The notes: generated by a model from the sequence alone, not told the origin. A DNA stretch of 36,078 bases from Deltaproteobacteria bacterium (GCA_020850995.1 JADZDP010000186.1:1-36078); one strand, 5' to 3'. Positions 21,075-29,680 are shown, counted from the first letter of the stretch. A program made the numbers and translations.

Positions 21075-23018
21075 ATGGCGCATCGTCTGCTGCGCGCGGC
21101 GCTGTTTGCGATCGCGTTCGTCGTCGCCGCGTGCCCGGCGGTGCAGCCCCCCGTGCCCGAGCTGCCCGCGCCGGATCTGTACTGTCCGGGCGGGCCGACC
21201 TGCAGCGCCACCTTAGCCGACGACGTGCTGCTCGCTGCGGCGGTCATGAAGGTGGTGACGCCGACCCGCTTCGAGATCGCGAACCCGCGCTACCTGCAAG
21301 GCGATCGGCCGAACTACTGCGCTCCCGAGGCGCCCCGCGCGGGGCCCGACGCCATCTGCGGCGAGCTGAAGGACTCGCACCTCGACGACTGCGGCCGTGA
21401 TGGCCTGTGCCCGGAAGACGAGGCCTGGACGGCGGCCGACGCCGATGGCAGCGAGCGCGACGGCGACGACGACGACTGGTTCTTCGACTGCGGCGTGGAT
21501 CGCGTCTGCCCCGACAACGTGGCCGAGGCTATCGATGTGCGCGCCAACGGCTTCGACGACGACGGCGACGGCGCCATCGACGACGGCGACTACGCCGGGC
21601 CGGACGAGGGCGAGGGCGATGGCGAATTCCAGGGTCTGTGGATCGCGGGGTACGGCAACAGCCGCCCCGCCATGGGGGTGAAGGACGAGCTGTCGGCCCG
21701 CGCGATCGTGCTGCGCCAGGGCGACAGCACGCTGGCCCTCGTCACCATCGACGCGGTGGGCATCTTCTACGACGAGCAGCTGCGCATCCGCGACAAGGTG
21801 GAGGCGCTGCGCCCCGGGCAGGTGGACGCGCTCTTCGTGCAGGCGAGCCACACGCACGAGGCCCCCGACACCATGGGGCAGTGGGGCTACATCGATCCCT
21901 ACCTCGGCCTGCAGCAAGGACACGGGCGCAGCGACGAGCACATGGAGACCATCCGCTCGCAGAGCGCGGCCGCCGTGGCCGAGGCGCTCGACGCGCTGGT
22001 GCCGGTGCGCGTGAAGGTGGGCCAGGTCAACGTGGGCGTGGCGGGCCTGGTGTCTGATGGGCGCGACCCCAAGATCTTCAACGACGCCGTCACCACCATC
22101 GCGCTCGACGACGTCGCCAGCGGCGCCGCCGTGGCCACGCTGGTGAGCTGGGGCAACCACCCCGAGAGCCTCGACTCGCGCAACAACTTCATCTCCGCCG
22201 ACTACGTGCACGCCATCCGCGAGGGCATCGAGCAAGGACTGCCCGAGACGGGCAGCGCATCGCAGCGGGCAGGTCGCGGTGGCGTCGCGCTCTACCTGCA
22301 GGGCGCCGTGGGCGGCATCATGGGCGTCAACTCCTTCCCCATCACGGGGCGCGACGGCACCGAGTACCCGAACGATCAGAAGACCTTCGCGCGCACCGAC
22401 GCCTACGGCGCGCTCATCGCAGAGCACGCCTTCGCCGCCCTCGACGTCGCCGAGGAGCTGGCCGCGCCGCCGCTGCGCTTCTCGACCAAGAGCTATCGCG
22501 CGCCCGTCGAGAACCAGGCCTTCCACGTGGGGCTCATCAACGGCTGGTTCGATCGCACCGTGTTCGACTTCGATCGTGCTCAGACCATCGGGGGCGAGAA
22601 CCTGCCGAAGCTCGAGACCGCCGTGGCCCTGGTGTACCTGGGCGACCTCGCCATGGTGACCGCGCCCGGCGAGCTCTTCCCCGAGACCTTCGTGGGCTTC
22701 GACCCCGCCAACGCCCATGGCACCGACATCATCGACGTCGACAACCCGAACCCACCTGACCTCTCGCTGGCGCCCACCGATCCGCCGCTCAGGGATCTGC
22801 TCGGCGCGCGCTTCGCGATCCCGCTCGGCTTGTGCCAAGACGAGACCGGGTACCTGGTGGAGCCCTACGACTTCAAGCTCGCCGAGCAGGGCCCCTATAT
22901 CGATGAGGCCGAGGGCGATCACTACGAGGAGACCAACTCCATCGGCCCCAAGGCCGTGCCCCTCATGCTCGAGGCGCTCGGCGACCTGTTCACCTTCGAG
23001 GCGGGTCGGGCGCCATAG
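21075..23018 (+). CDS. Neutral-ceramidase-like secreted lipoprotein
   Basis: A 647-residue predicted lipoprotein hydrolase. The ATG at 21075 follows GAGGAGGA. The signal peptide MAHRLLRAALFAIAFVVAAC ends in VAAC. The body resembles the N-terminal domain of neutral/alkaline ceramidases: LALVTIDAVGIFYDEQL, FVQASHTHEAPDTMG (compare SSHTHSGPG, a zinc-ligand loop), VSWGNHPESLDSRNNFISAD (second metal-His loop), LYLQGAVGGIMGVN, and a late VYLGDLAMVTAPGELFPE. An Asp-rich insert near the N-terminus (DADGSERDGDDDDW, GFDDDGDGAIDDGDY) looks like calcium-binding loops. Members cleave amide bonds in sphingolipids or related amides; the actual substrate here is unknown. It sits downstream of the poly-Asn lipoprotein. 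Its last 29 bases overlap the convergent thioredoxin-like gene. Confidence 0.75.
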   Translation: MAHRLLRAALFAIAFVVAACPAVQPPVPELPAPDLYCPGGPTCSATLADDVLLAAAVMKVVTPTRFEIANPRYLQGDRPNYCAPEAPRAGPDAICGELKDSHLDDCGRDGLCPEDEAWTAADADGSERDGDDDDWFFDCGVDRVCPDNVAEAIDVRANGFDDDGDGAIDDGDYAGPDEGEGDGEFQGLWIAGYGNSRPAMGVKDELSARAIVLRQGDSTLALVTIDAVGIFYDEQLRIRDKVEALRPGQVDALFVQASHTHEAPDTMGQWGYIDPYLGLQQGHGRSDEHMETIRSQSAAAVAEALDALVPVRVKVGQVNVGVAGLVSDGRDPKIFNDAVTTIALDDVASGAAVATLVSWGNHPESLDSRNNFISADYVHAIREGIEQGLPETGSASQRAGRGGVALYLQGAVGGIMGVNSFPITGRDGTEYPNDQKTFARTDAYGALIAEHAFAALDVAEELAAPPLRFSTKSYRAPVENQAFHVGLINGWFDRTVFDFDRAQTIGGENLPKLETAVALVYLGDLAMVTAPGELFPETFVGFDPANAHGTDIIDVDNPNPPDLSLAPTDPPLRDLLGARFAIPLGLCQDETGYLVEPYDFKLAEQGPYIDEAEGDHYEETNSIGPKAVPLMLEALGDLFTFEAGRAP

Positions 23019-23751
23019 TCGACGTCGAGAGCTGCTGCGTCGCTGGTGGCACTGACGGCTCCGCCTCGGGGAGCGCGTGGGGATCGCTCCAGAGCACACG
23101 CATCGCCCCGGTGATCCGATCGGCATAGCCCGGCGCGTCGGGTCGATCGCGCAGGCGCACCACGCCGTCCTTGTCGAGGAGCAGCGTGGTGAACGAGGAG
23201 ATGCCGAGGGGCCGCACGAACACGCTGCCGTCGTCGTAGTGGAGCTTTTCTTCGACGACGTAGCTCTTGGCCCACGCCGAGTCCGCCGTGCCGTACGCGA
23301 CGTTGTAGATGTTGAGGTGCGCGGGCAAGAGCCCGGCGGCGCGCAGCTCTCGCCAGGCCGCGAAGGCCGGCAGGCAATCGTGGCAGCCTTGCAGCCACAC
23401 GTTGACGAGCGAGGGCACGCCCGTGGGGAAGGTGGTCGCGCCGCCGGTCTGCGCGGGCACCTTGCCGCTCACGCGCGGACCCGCGGCAGACAGGAGCTCC
23501 GGCGGACCTCGGGGGGCCTGCTGCGGCGCCGGCGCCGGTGGCGCAGGCGGGGGCGGCGCTGCGCTCAGCGCGCTCAGGAAGGCGATGGCGTCGTCGGCGG
23601 CGCCGCGTCCGAGGGCGCCGACGCCCACGCACACGACCACCAGCCCCACCAAGGTCCAGCCGCGAAAGAGCGTCAGCGCCGGCCCGCGGTAGAGCGCCAC
23701 CGGCTTGGCGGGCTCGTCCGCCAGGCTCTCGAGGGGGTCGTGGGTGCTCAC
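22990..23751 (-). CDS. Membrane-anchored thioredoxin-like protein (ResA/CcsX type)
   Basis: A 253-residue protein with one transmembrane helix at about residues 31-49 (GWTLVGLVVVCVGVGALG), a Pro/Ala linker and a periplasmic thioredoxin-like fold. The active-site pair is CHDC at 123-126 in VNVWLQGCHDCLPAF. GISSFTTLLLDKDGVV gives the usual strand and helix. System II cytochrome c maturation needs such a protein to reduce the CxxCH cysteines before haem attachment. Its place as last gene of the run starting with the tetrahaem cytochrome, ResB and CcsA supports that role. It follows rimI with 9 bases between. Overlap with the convergent ceramidase-like gene is 29 bases. The DC rather than PC after the first Cys would shift redox potential; function is inferred. 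Confidence 0.8.
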   Translation of the reverse strand: MSTHDPLESLADEPAKPVALYRGPALTLFRGWTLVGLVVVCVGVGALGRGAADDAIAFLSALSAAPPPPAPPAPAPQQAPRGPPELLSAAGPRVSGKVPAQTGGATTFPTGVPSLVNVWLQGCHDCLPAFAAWRELRAAGLLPAHLNIYNVAYGTADSAWAKSYVVEEKLHYDDGSVFVRPLGISSFTTLLLDKDGVVRLRDRPDAPGYADRITGAMRVLWSDPHALPEAEPSVPPATQQLSTSTMAPDPPRR

Positions 23752-23760
23752 AGAGCCATG

Positions 23761-24231
23761 CTAGCAGGCCCGCGCGGGCACCAGGTCCCGCGCCATCAGC
23801 ACCGCCAGCTCACGCTCGGTCGAAGGTGGGATGGGCGCGTAGTAGCCCGGTCGACGACCGCGCTCGCTCAATCCCATGCGCCCGTAGAGCGCCCGCGCCG
23901 GCGCGTTGCCCTCGCGCACCTCCAACCACAGCGAGCTGCAGCCCCACGCGCGCGCGGCTGCGCTCGCCGCCTCGACGAGGCGGCCGCCGAGCCCCGCGCG
24001 TCGGTGCGTGGGATCGACGGCGATGTTGAGGATCCACGCCTCGTCGAGCATGTGGCGCACGGCGACGAAGCCGAGCAGGGTCCCCTGGTCGAGCAGGCCG
24101 AGCACCTGAGCGTCGTCGTGCACGAGCTCGAGCAGCAGCTGGTCCTCGCTCCACGGCAAGGGCTGCGCACGGACCTCGAGCGCCGTGACCACCTCGAGGT
24201 CGGCGGTGGTGAGACGCACGATCGCGCTCAT
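23761..24231 (-). CDS. rimI: GNAT acetyltransferase, RimI-like
   Basis: A 156-residue N-acetyltransferase. Acetyl-CoA motif A is visible as ILNIAVDPTHRRAGLGGRLV (R-x-x-G-x-G/A type), followed by SLWLEVREGNAPARALYGRM and YYAP, typical of RimI, which acetylates the N-terminus of ribosomal protein S18. RimI genes commonly sit near housekeeping genes such as tsaB or tsaD; neither is present here. The ATG overlaps the SurA-like stop as ATGA (24228-24231), so translation is coupled. A longer upstream frame is rejected as it lies inside the neighbouring gene. Confidence 0.85.
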   Translation of the reverse strand: MSAIVRLTTADLEVVTALEVRAQPLPWSEDQLLLELVHDDAQVLGLLDQGTLLGFVAVRHMLDEAWILNIAVDPTHRRAGLGGRLVEAASAAARAWGCSSLWLEVREGNAPARALYGRMGLSERGRRPGYYAPIPPSTERELAVLMARDLVPARAC

Positions 24232-24878
24232 GGCGCAGCGGCGCCGAGGGCGTCGGCCACCACGCGCACCTCGACGCCGCGGGCGATGTCGGCGACGATC
24301 TGCTCGGTGCGCTCCTCGCGCCGCGCGGCCAAGAGCGCGCTGCGCGCGGCCGCCATGCGCTCTGGCAGGGGGCGCCCCTCGGCAAGCGCAATGTCGATCT
24401 CGAGGTAGGCGCGCGCCTCCTCGTCGCTGACCTTGAGGTCCGCCAGACCGCTCGCGAGCTGCGCCGAGGCCAGCAGGTCGCGGCGCGCGCGCCCGCGCAA
24501 CAGCTCCTCGTCGATGCCGAAGCGCGCGAAGAAGGCACGCGCCACCTCGGCGCTCGCGAAGCGCGCGCGCTCGGCGCTCACCGCGAGGTCGACCTCGGCC
24601 TCGCGCACCACCACGCCCTTGCGACGGGCCTCGAGCGCGAGCAGCTCGTGCGCCACCATGGTGTCGAGCACCGCCGTCTTGAGCTTGGCGTCGAGCGGGC
24701 CCGTGGGCAGGTCCGGAGTGCCCGAGAGCGGCGTCGCACGCGCGAGCAGCACCAGGCGCGCCTCGGCGTCGACCTCGGACACCGTGATGACCCGGCGCTC
24801 GACCACGGCGGCAACCGCATCGACGGGCACGCGCACCCCCGGCAGCGCGAGCGCCGCGACGAGCAGGGCCGCGATCAC
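24228..24878 (-). CDS. SurA N-terminal-domain-like periplasmic chaperone
   Basis: A 216-residue protein with an N-terminal signal-like stretch (MIAALLVAALALPG), then VDAVAAVVERRVITVSEVDA. That is the hallmark opening of the SurA/PpiD chaperone domain (compare VNDEVIT...SEL). Helices follow, among them LDTMVAHELLALEARRKG and EVARAFFARFGIDEELL. There is no parvulin (PpiC) domain, so it would act as a holdase without isomerase activity. The start is GTG at 24876-24878, overlapping the EngB stop as GTGA. It ends in the ATGA overlap with rimI. Confidence 0.75.
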   Translation of the reverse strand: MIAALLVAALALPGVRVPVDAVAAVVERRVITVSEVDAEARLVLLARATPLSGTPDLPTGPLDAKLKTAVLDTMVAHELLALEARRKGVVVREAEVDLAVSAERARFASAEVARAFFARFGIDEELLRGRARRDLLASAQLASGLADLKVSDEEARAYLEIDIALAEGRPLPERMAAARSALLAARREERTEQIVADIARGVEVRVVADALGAAAP

Positions 24879-25549
24879 ACGGCCACCTGCCAGAGCCGCG
24901 ACCAGAGCGCGTCGCGCCCCTGCCCCGTGTGCGACGAGAAGGGCAGCACGCGCCCGCGCTCGACCTCGAGCGCCTTGGCGAGCTTGCCCACCACGGCGCC
25001 GCGCTCGGCGGCGCCGAGCTTGTCGACCTTGGTGGCCACAAACAGACGCGGCACATCGAGCTCGCCGAGCGTGCGGTGCACCGCCAGGTCCTCTTTGGTG
25101 GCCCCGATGCGCCCGTCGACGAGGTGCACCACCAGTGCGATGGCGCGCCGCTCGCTCAGGTACGTCGACAGCACAGCCGCGAGCGTGGCGGCCTCCACCT
25201 TGGAGAGCTTGGCGTAGCCGTAGCCCGGCAGGTCGGCGAAGCTCACCCGTCGCTTCTCGCCCACCTGCCCGCTGGTGCGAGACACACGTCCCACCTCGAC
25301 GTTGAACAGGTTGACCAGGCGGGTGCGCCCCGGCGTCTTCGAGACGCGCGCGATGGCCGTGCCGAGGAGCGCGTTCAACAGCGAGGACTTGCCGACGTTG
25401 GAGCGCCCCACGAAGGCGACCTCGGGGTGCGTGGGCGCGCCCAGCGCGGCGTCGTTTGGTCCCGAGCGCACATAGCGCGCCTCGAGCACGCGCAGGCGGC
25501 GTCCGTCGATGAGCGCGGGCTCAGCCCCAGCGCCATCAACCGCTGCCAT
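24875..25549 (-). CDS. engB: Ribosome-biogenesis GTPase EngB/YsxC
   Basis: A 224-residue GTPase of the TrmE-Era-EngA-EngB family, needed for 50S subunit assembly. All G motifs are visible: G1 GRSNVGKS (48-55), G2 in SKTPGRTRLVNLF, G3 DLPGYGYAKL, G4 TKVDKL, G5 FSSHTG. The N-terminus has the family's V-R-S-G region. The start overlaps the ccsA stop by 14 bases, indicating translational coupling. Its presence inside a cytochrome c biogenesis run is unusual and probably just shares the promoter. Confidence 0.96.
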   Translation of the reverse strand: MAAVDGAGAEPALIDGRRLRVLEARYVRSGPNDAALGAPTHPEVAFVGRSNVGKSSLLNALLGTAIARVSKTPGRTRLVNLFNVEVGRVSRTSGQVGEKRRVSFADLPGYGYAKLSKVEAATLAAVLSTYLSERRAIALVVHLVDGRIGATKEDLAVHRTLGELDVPRLFVATKVDKLGAAERGAVVGKLAKALEVERGRVLPFSSHTGQGRDALWSRLWQVAV

Positions 25550-26948
25550 AGGAGTGCAGGCCGTCGGCGAAGTAGCCCAGGTTCACGCCGAGGAAGCCCG
25601 CGATGATGATGAAGAAGCCCAGGACGCCGATGATGGCGCTCGGCACTCCCACCCACCCGTAGGTCACGCGCGCGTGCAGGTAGAGCGCGTAGGTAATCCA
25701 GATGACGAGGGCGCCGGTCTCCTTGGGGTCCCAACCCCAGTAACGGCCCCAGGCGTAGTGGGCCCACAAGGCACCGGTGACCAGCACCACGGCGACGAGC
25801 GCGAACGCGACCAGCATCGAGTAGTAGGCCGCGCGATCGAGGCGGGCGGCGTCGGGCATGAGCGTGCGCAGCTTGTCGGGGAAGATGATGGCGAGCAGGA
25901 GGAAGAGCTGGCCGCCCCACGCGATGCTAAAGAGCGCCAGGTCCCACTGCGCAGACTCGATGGCGAGGCGCCAGGGACCAGGCACCACCATGGCCGCCGC
26001 CACGTCGTCGGGCACCTTGACGTCGAGCTGGGTGAAGGCGTTGACGAGGATGAGGCCAATGGTGGCGGTGGTAGCGCCGAAGGCCGCGAAGTAGGCGTAG
26101 CGCGGAAGGCCCTGGGGCACGTCGTCCTTGCGCGATCGCATCAGGAGGGCGATGGCCACCACGGCGAGCACCAAGGTCACGATCATCAGCGCGCCCACGC
26201 CCGGCGAGGGCACGTAATAGGGCTGGAAGTTGTTGCCCACCATGCGGCCGGCGGGCACCAGCTCGTCGCCCATGTCGCGCAAGAGCTTCACGCGGTAGGC
26301 GGCGCTGGTGAAGAGCTGCGCGCCGCGCCCAAGGAGCAGGAACAGCCCCATGGTCACGACCAGGGTACCCGCGGCCACCGACGAGAGCGACACGCGCTCC
26401 CTCGCTTTCACGAGGAAGAGCAGGCTGATCACGGCGCCGAGCGTGCCGGCGGCGTAACCCACCGCCGACGACACCACGTGGATCATGATCCACCACGACT
26501 GCAGGGCGGGCACCAGCGGCTTGATGGCGGCGTCGGTGGTGAGCGAGGCGAGGCCGAGCGAGACCAAGGCCAGGGCGAGCGCGAAGATGCCGGCGAAGCG
26601 GATGCGGAACTTCACCTCGGAGATGAGGAACACGAACACCACGCCCCAGGCCATGTAGACCATCATCTCGTAGAGGTTCGACCAGGGCGGGTGGCGCGTG
26701 TAGACCACGAAGCGCTGGGCCCCCTCGAGCGTGAGGCCGGTGGCGCGCTCGGCAGCGGCCAGCTCCACCAGGCCCGCTTCGTGCCAGCGGATCACCAATC
26801 CTACGATCTGCAGCAGGAAGGCGGTCCCGACGATGAGCGTGCCTGCGCGCCGCAACGACGCCCTCTTCAGCGCGAGGTTCGCCAGATAGACGAACAAGCC
26901 AAGGAAGTAGCCGGCGCCGCAGAGGTTGAAGAACAAGGTGCTGGTCAT
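25536..26948 (-). CDS. ccsA: Cytochrome c haem-handling protein CcsA/ResC with insertion
   Basis: A 470-residue polytopic membrane protein. It carries the signature loop WGRYWGWDPKE at 400-410 (the tryptophan-rich haem-binding WWD-type motif). Conserved SWWIMIHVVSSAVGYAAGTL (151-170) and SNLYEMMVYMAW are also present. It works with ResB to move haem across the membrane and attach it to CxxCH apocytochromes. Between the SWWIMIH helix and the WGRYWG loop there are about 230 residues, more than in typical CcsA/ResC (overall usually ~320-400). Extra hydrophobic segments include VGALMIVTLVLAVVAIALLM and WGGQLFLLLAIIF. The ATG at 26946-26948 follows GAGG, 8 bases after the resB stop. Confidence 0.93.
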   Translation of the reverse strand: MTSTLFFNLCGAGYFLGLFVYLANLALKRASLRRAGTLIVGTAFLLQIVGLVIRWHEAGLVELAAAERATGLTLEGAQRFVVYTRHPPWSNLYEMMVYMAWGVVFVFLISEVKFRIRFAGIFALALALVSLGLASLTTDAAIKPLVPALQSWWIMIHVVSSAVGYAAGTLGAVISLLFLVKARERVSLSSVAAGTLVVTMGLFLLLGRGAQLFTSAAYRVKLLRDMGDELVPAGRMVGNNFQPYYVPSPGVGALMIVTLVLAVVAIALLMRSRKDDVPQGLPRYAYFAAFGATTATIGLILVNAFTQLDVKVPDDVAAAMVVPGPWRLAIESAQWDLALFSIAWGGQLFLLLAIIFPDKLRTLMPDAARLDRAAYYSMLVAFALVAVVLVTGALWAHYAWGRYWGWDPKETGALVIWITYALYLHARVTYGWVGVPSAIIGVLGFFIIIAGFLGVNLGYFADGLHSYGSG

Positions 26949-26956
26949 GCACTACC

Positions 26957-28483
26957 TCACGACTTCGATGCGTCCCCGAGCTTGGCGATTCGGCGCTGTT
27001 CTCGCAACGCGCGGGCTCGGTCGGCGGTGCGCTCGCCGTCACCGAAGACCTCGACGATCTTGGCGCGGACCCGCTCGAACTCCTCCCCGAACGCGTATTG
27101 ATGACGCCGTGCGGCACCGGCGATCACCAGCTCGAGCTTGCCCTCGCCCGCGGGCGCCAGGCGCGCCCAGTAGCGACGGTGGCTCATGAGGAAGGCCATG
27201 GCCATGCCCACGAACATCACCACGAAGCCCGTGAAGATGAAGGGCACCCAGGGCACGCGCCCCACCTGGATGCCGGTGGCGTACTGCTGGTCGAAGCCGC
27301 GAAACTGCACGTCGTAGGCGCCGCGCCGCACCTCACGATCGAAGTCGGGGTACTGACGAAACACCACGTAGCTGGTGGTGCGCGGGCCCTGGGGCCCCAT
27401 GGAGGTCTCCTGCACGCGCACCGCGGCGCCGAGGCCGGCGAATTCCTCGATGACCTCCACCGGGACAAAGGTGCTGCCGTCGTCCAAGGTGAGCTTGTCG
27501 CCGATGGAGAGCGAGTGCGTGCGGCGCTGCCCCCCGCGCGGCCCCACGTCGAGCTGCACGAGCTGGTCGCCCGCCGCGGGCGCGTAGGACGCCTGGTAGA
27601 AGGTGTAGCCCCCGTACTCGAGAGGGTCGTTGACCTCGATCTTCTTCTTCACGGCGGGCTTGACCGGCACCGCGGGGTCATACACCGACAGGTCGCTCTC
27701 GTACTCCATGACGTCGCCGGTGACGAAGGTCTTGAGGCGGAAGTCGTCGCAGCGCAGGGAGAAGCCCAGATCGACGACGTAGGGCAGGTTGCCGGGCCCG
27801 CGCAGGCGCACCAGGCGCCCCGCGGTGCCCTCGGTGATCATCATCAGGCCGTCCATCTTGGTCTTGCCGTTGATGATGCCGCCCACCATGACCATGACGA
27901 GCCCGAGGTGCACGACGTAGACGCCGAAGCGGCCCCAGCGCTGCTTTTCGGCGAAGGCAAAGCGGGTCTCGCCCGTCGTGGACGTGCGCGCGCGCGCCCC
28001 GAGCAACGACGCGATCAGGCCCTCGGCCTTGGCGCGATCGCCCTCGGCGATGCGGCCGCGCCACGAGTGGCGGATGCCGCGCAGCTGTTCGTCGGAGAGC
28101 TCTGGGCGCGGGTGCCAAACGTCGAGCCAGATCTTTGGCAGGCGCTCGAGCGAGCACGCGGTGACGTTGATGAGCAGGATGACGACGAACAGGCCGAACC
28201 ACCACGACGCGAACACGTCGTACATCTCGAGGAAGGTGAAGACCTGCAGCTTCCAAGGCGTGGTCGCCCACTGCTGCACGTGCTCGTCGTAGGACTTCGT
28301 TTGATCGAAGAACATGCCGACGAAGCAGCCCGCCGTGATGACGATGAGCGTGACGACGGTGACGCGCAGCGAGATGAACACCTGCCACGCCGCGGCGTAG
28401 CCGCGTCCGATGGCCGTGGTGGGCTTGGCGCCGAGGTCGAGGCCCTCGGGGTCGAGGGCGGTGAGCGCAGGTTGGCTGCTCAT
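26957..28483 (-). CDS. resB: Cytochrome c biogenesis protein ResB (Ccs1)
   Basis: A 508-residue membrane protein partnering CcsA in System II cytochrome c maturation. The start is the ATG at 28481-28483 (MSSQPALTALDPEG); extension to 29284 would cross the cytochrome and coaE and is rejected. Signatures: an early helix (VTVVTLIVITAGCFVGMFF), then FASWWFGLFVVILLINVTAC followed by SLERLP, a large periplasmic loop (about 190-420) with YGGYTFYQASY, typical of ResB, and a final helix (VPFIFTGFVVMFVGMAMAFL). The start overlaps the cytochrome stop as ATGA, giving translational coupling. The upstream gene is its likely substrate. Confidence 0.96.
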   Translation of the reverse strand: MSSQPALTALDPEGLDLGAKPTTAIGRGYAAAWQVFISLRVTVVTLIVITAGCFVGMFFDQTKSYDEHVQQWATTPWKLQVFTFLEMYDVFASWWFGLFVVILLINVTACSLERLPKIWLDVWHPRPELSDEQLRGIRHSWRGRIAEGDRAKAEGLIASLLGARARTSTTGETRFAFAEKQRWGRFGVYVVHLGLVMVMVGGIINGKTKMDGLMMITEGTAGRLVRLRGPGNLPYVVDLGFSLRCDDFRLKTFVTGDVMEYESDLSVYDPAVPVKPAVKKKIEVNDPLEYGGYTFYQASYAPAAGDQLVQLDVGPRGGQRRTHSLSIGDKLTLDDGSTFVPVEVIEEFAGLGAAVRVQETSMGPQGPRTTSYVVFRQYPDFDREVRRGAYDVQFRGFDQQYATGIQVGRVPWVPFIFTGFVVMFVGMAMAFLMSHRRYWARLAPAGEGKLELVIAGAARRHQYAFGEEFERVRAKIVEVFGDGERTADRARALREQRRIAKLGDASKS

Positions 28484-28971
28484 GGTTTGGCCTTGGCCGG
28501 ACGATCCGGCCAGTGTTGGATGAGGCGGAGCTTGTCTTCGACGACGAAGGGGGAGAGCGACGGCGAGGAGTCGGTGTGGCAGCGCACGCAGGCCTTGACG
28601 CCGCCGGGATCGAAGGCGACCTGCGCGCGCAGCTCGTCGTCGCGCATGACCCACTCGACCGAGTAATAGCGGCCGGCGCCGTGGCAGGACTCGCACTGCA
28701 CGCCGAGCAGCCCGGCGCCGAGGTCGGCGGGGACCATGGTGTGGCAGCTCTGGCAGCGCGGGTCTTTCTGATCGCGCGCCGAGAGCGACTGAAAGGCGCG
28801 CGCGTGGGCCGAGCGCTCCCACACCCGGTAGGCCTCGACGTGGCAGGTGCGACAGCGATCGGCGCCGATGAAGTCGTGATCCGCGATGCGCTGTTCGCCC
28901 CGCGCGGGCGGTATCAGCGCGATCACGCCGAGCACCACGACGACGCCAAGGGCGAGCGAGCGAGTCCGCAT
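28480..28971 (-). CDS. Periplasmic tetrahaem c-type cytochrome
   Basis: A 163-residue secreted cytochrome. The signal peptide is MRTRSLALGVVVVLGVIALI followed by PPARGE. Four haem-attachment motifs are visible: CRTCH (40-44), CQSCH (73-77), CESCH (93-97) and CVRCH (118-122). The spacing and extra His residues resemble small cytochrome c554/NapC-like modules; redox partner unknown. It is the first gene of the run. Its ATG at 28969-28971 has a weak ribosome site and the promoter region is shared with divergent coaE (56 bases). Coupling with resB suggests expression with its own maturation machinery. Confidence 0.93.
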   Translation of the reverse strand: MRTRSLALGVVVVLGVIALIPPARGEQRIADHDFIGADRCRTCHVEAYRVWERSAHARAFQSLSARDQKDPRCQSCHTMVPADLGAGLLGVQCESCHGAGRYYSVEWVMRDDELRAQVAFDPGGVKACVRCHTDSSPSLSPFVVEDKLRLIQHWPDRPAKAKP

Positions 28972-29027
28972 CCGGTGGGGATAGCAAACCTACCCGCGTG
29001 CGCGCTACGACCGCGGTGGAGTCACCG

Positions 29028-29651
29028 ATGAAATTGATCGGGCTGACGGGCGGGATCGCATCTGGCAAGAGCGCCGTGGCGCGCATGCTGCGGGCCGCCG
29101 GCGTGCCGGTCATCGACGCCGACCTGCTGGCGAAAGAGGCGGTGGCGCCGGGGACCACCACCTTCGGCGCCGTCGTGGCGCGCTTCGGTGGCGGGGTGCT
29201 CGCTCCCGACGGGGGCCTCGACCGCAAGGCCCTCGGCGCCCTGGTCTTCTCCGACGCCGCGGCCCGCGCAGATCTGAACGCCATCGTGCACCCCGCGGTG
29301 GCGGCGCTAGCCGCCGAGCGCCTCGACGCGCTGCGGGCGCAGGGGGCGCCCCTGGCGGTCTACGAGGTGCCGCTGCTGTTCGAGAGCGGGCTCGAGCGCG
29401 TCATGGGCGCGACCTTGCTGGTGGCGGCACCCGAGGACCTGCAGGTGCAGCGCATGGCGACGCGGGACGGGCTCGACGAGGCCGCGGCCCGCGCCCGCAT
29501 CGCCGCCCAGCTCCCGCTCGAGGAGAAGCGCAAGCGCGCCACCGCCGTCATCGACAACGACGGTACGCTGGAGCAGCTCGCGCTGCGCTTGGGCGCGGCC
29601 TGGCGGGCTGCCACCGGCGAGGATCGGTCCTTCGTGGCGCCCCAAAAATGA
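29028..29651 (+). CDS. coaE: Dephospho-CoA kinase
   Basis: A 207-residue kinase for the last step of coenzyme A synthesis, phosphorylating the ribose 3'-hydroxyl. The P-loop is GGIASGKS (8-15), followed by VIDADLLAKEAV (conserved D-A-D) and the lid/CoA region (IVHPAVAALA, YEVPLLFESGLE). LEEKRKRATAVIDNDGTLEQ is the family's late motif. The ATG at 29028 is preferred over an upstream in-frame ATG (28998) because GGAG precedes it with 6 bases spacing and the protein then starts MKLIGLTGGIA. Its stop lies within the first bases of the terminator hairpin. Confidence 0.97.
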   Translation: MKLIGLTGGIASGKSAVARMLRAAGVPVIDADLLAKEAVAPGTTTFGAVVARFGGGVLAPDGGLDRKALGALVFSDAAARADLNAIVHPAVAALAAERLDALRAQGAPLAVYEVPLLFESGLERVMGATLLVAAPEDLQVQRMATRDGLDEAAARARIAAQLPLEEKRKRATAVIDNDGTLEQLALRLGAAWRAATGEDRSFVAPQK

Positions 29652-29680
29652 AGCGCGCCCGGGGACGCCGGGCGCGCTTC
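29650..29680. terminator. Bidirectional terminator between coaE and the PEGA gene
   Basis: GAAGCGCGCCCGG (29650-29662) and CCGGGCGCGCTTC (29668-29680) form a perfect 13-bp stem around a 5-base loop, overlapping the last two bases of coaE. AAAA on the left (29644-29648 region) gives a U-tract for minus-strand transcripts; the right side has only GTTG. It serves the two convergent genes. Confidence 0.85.
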
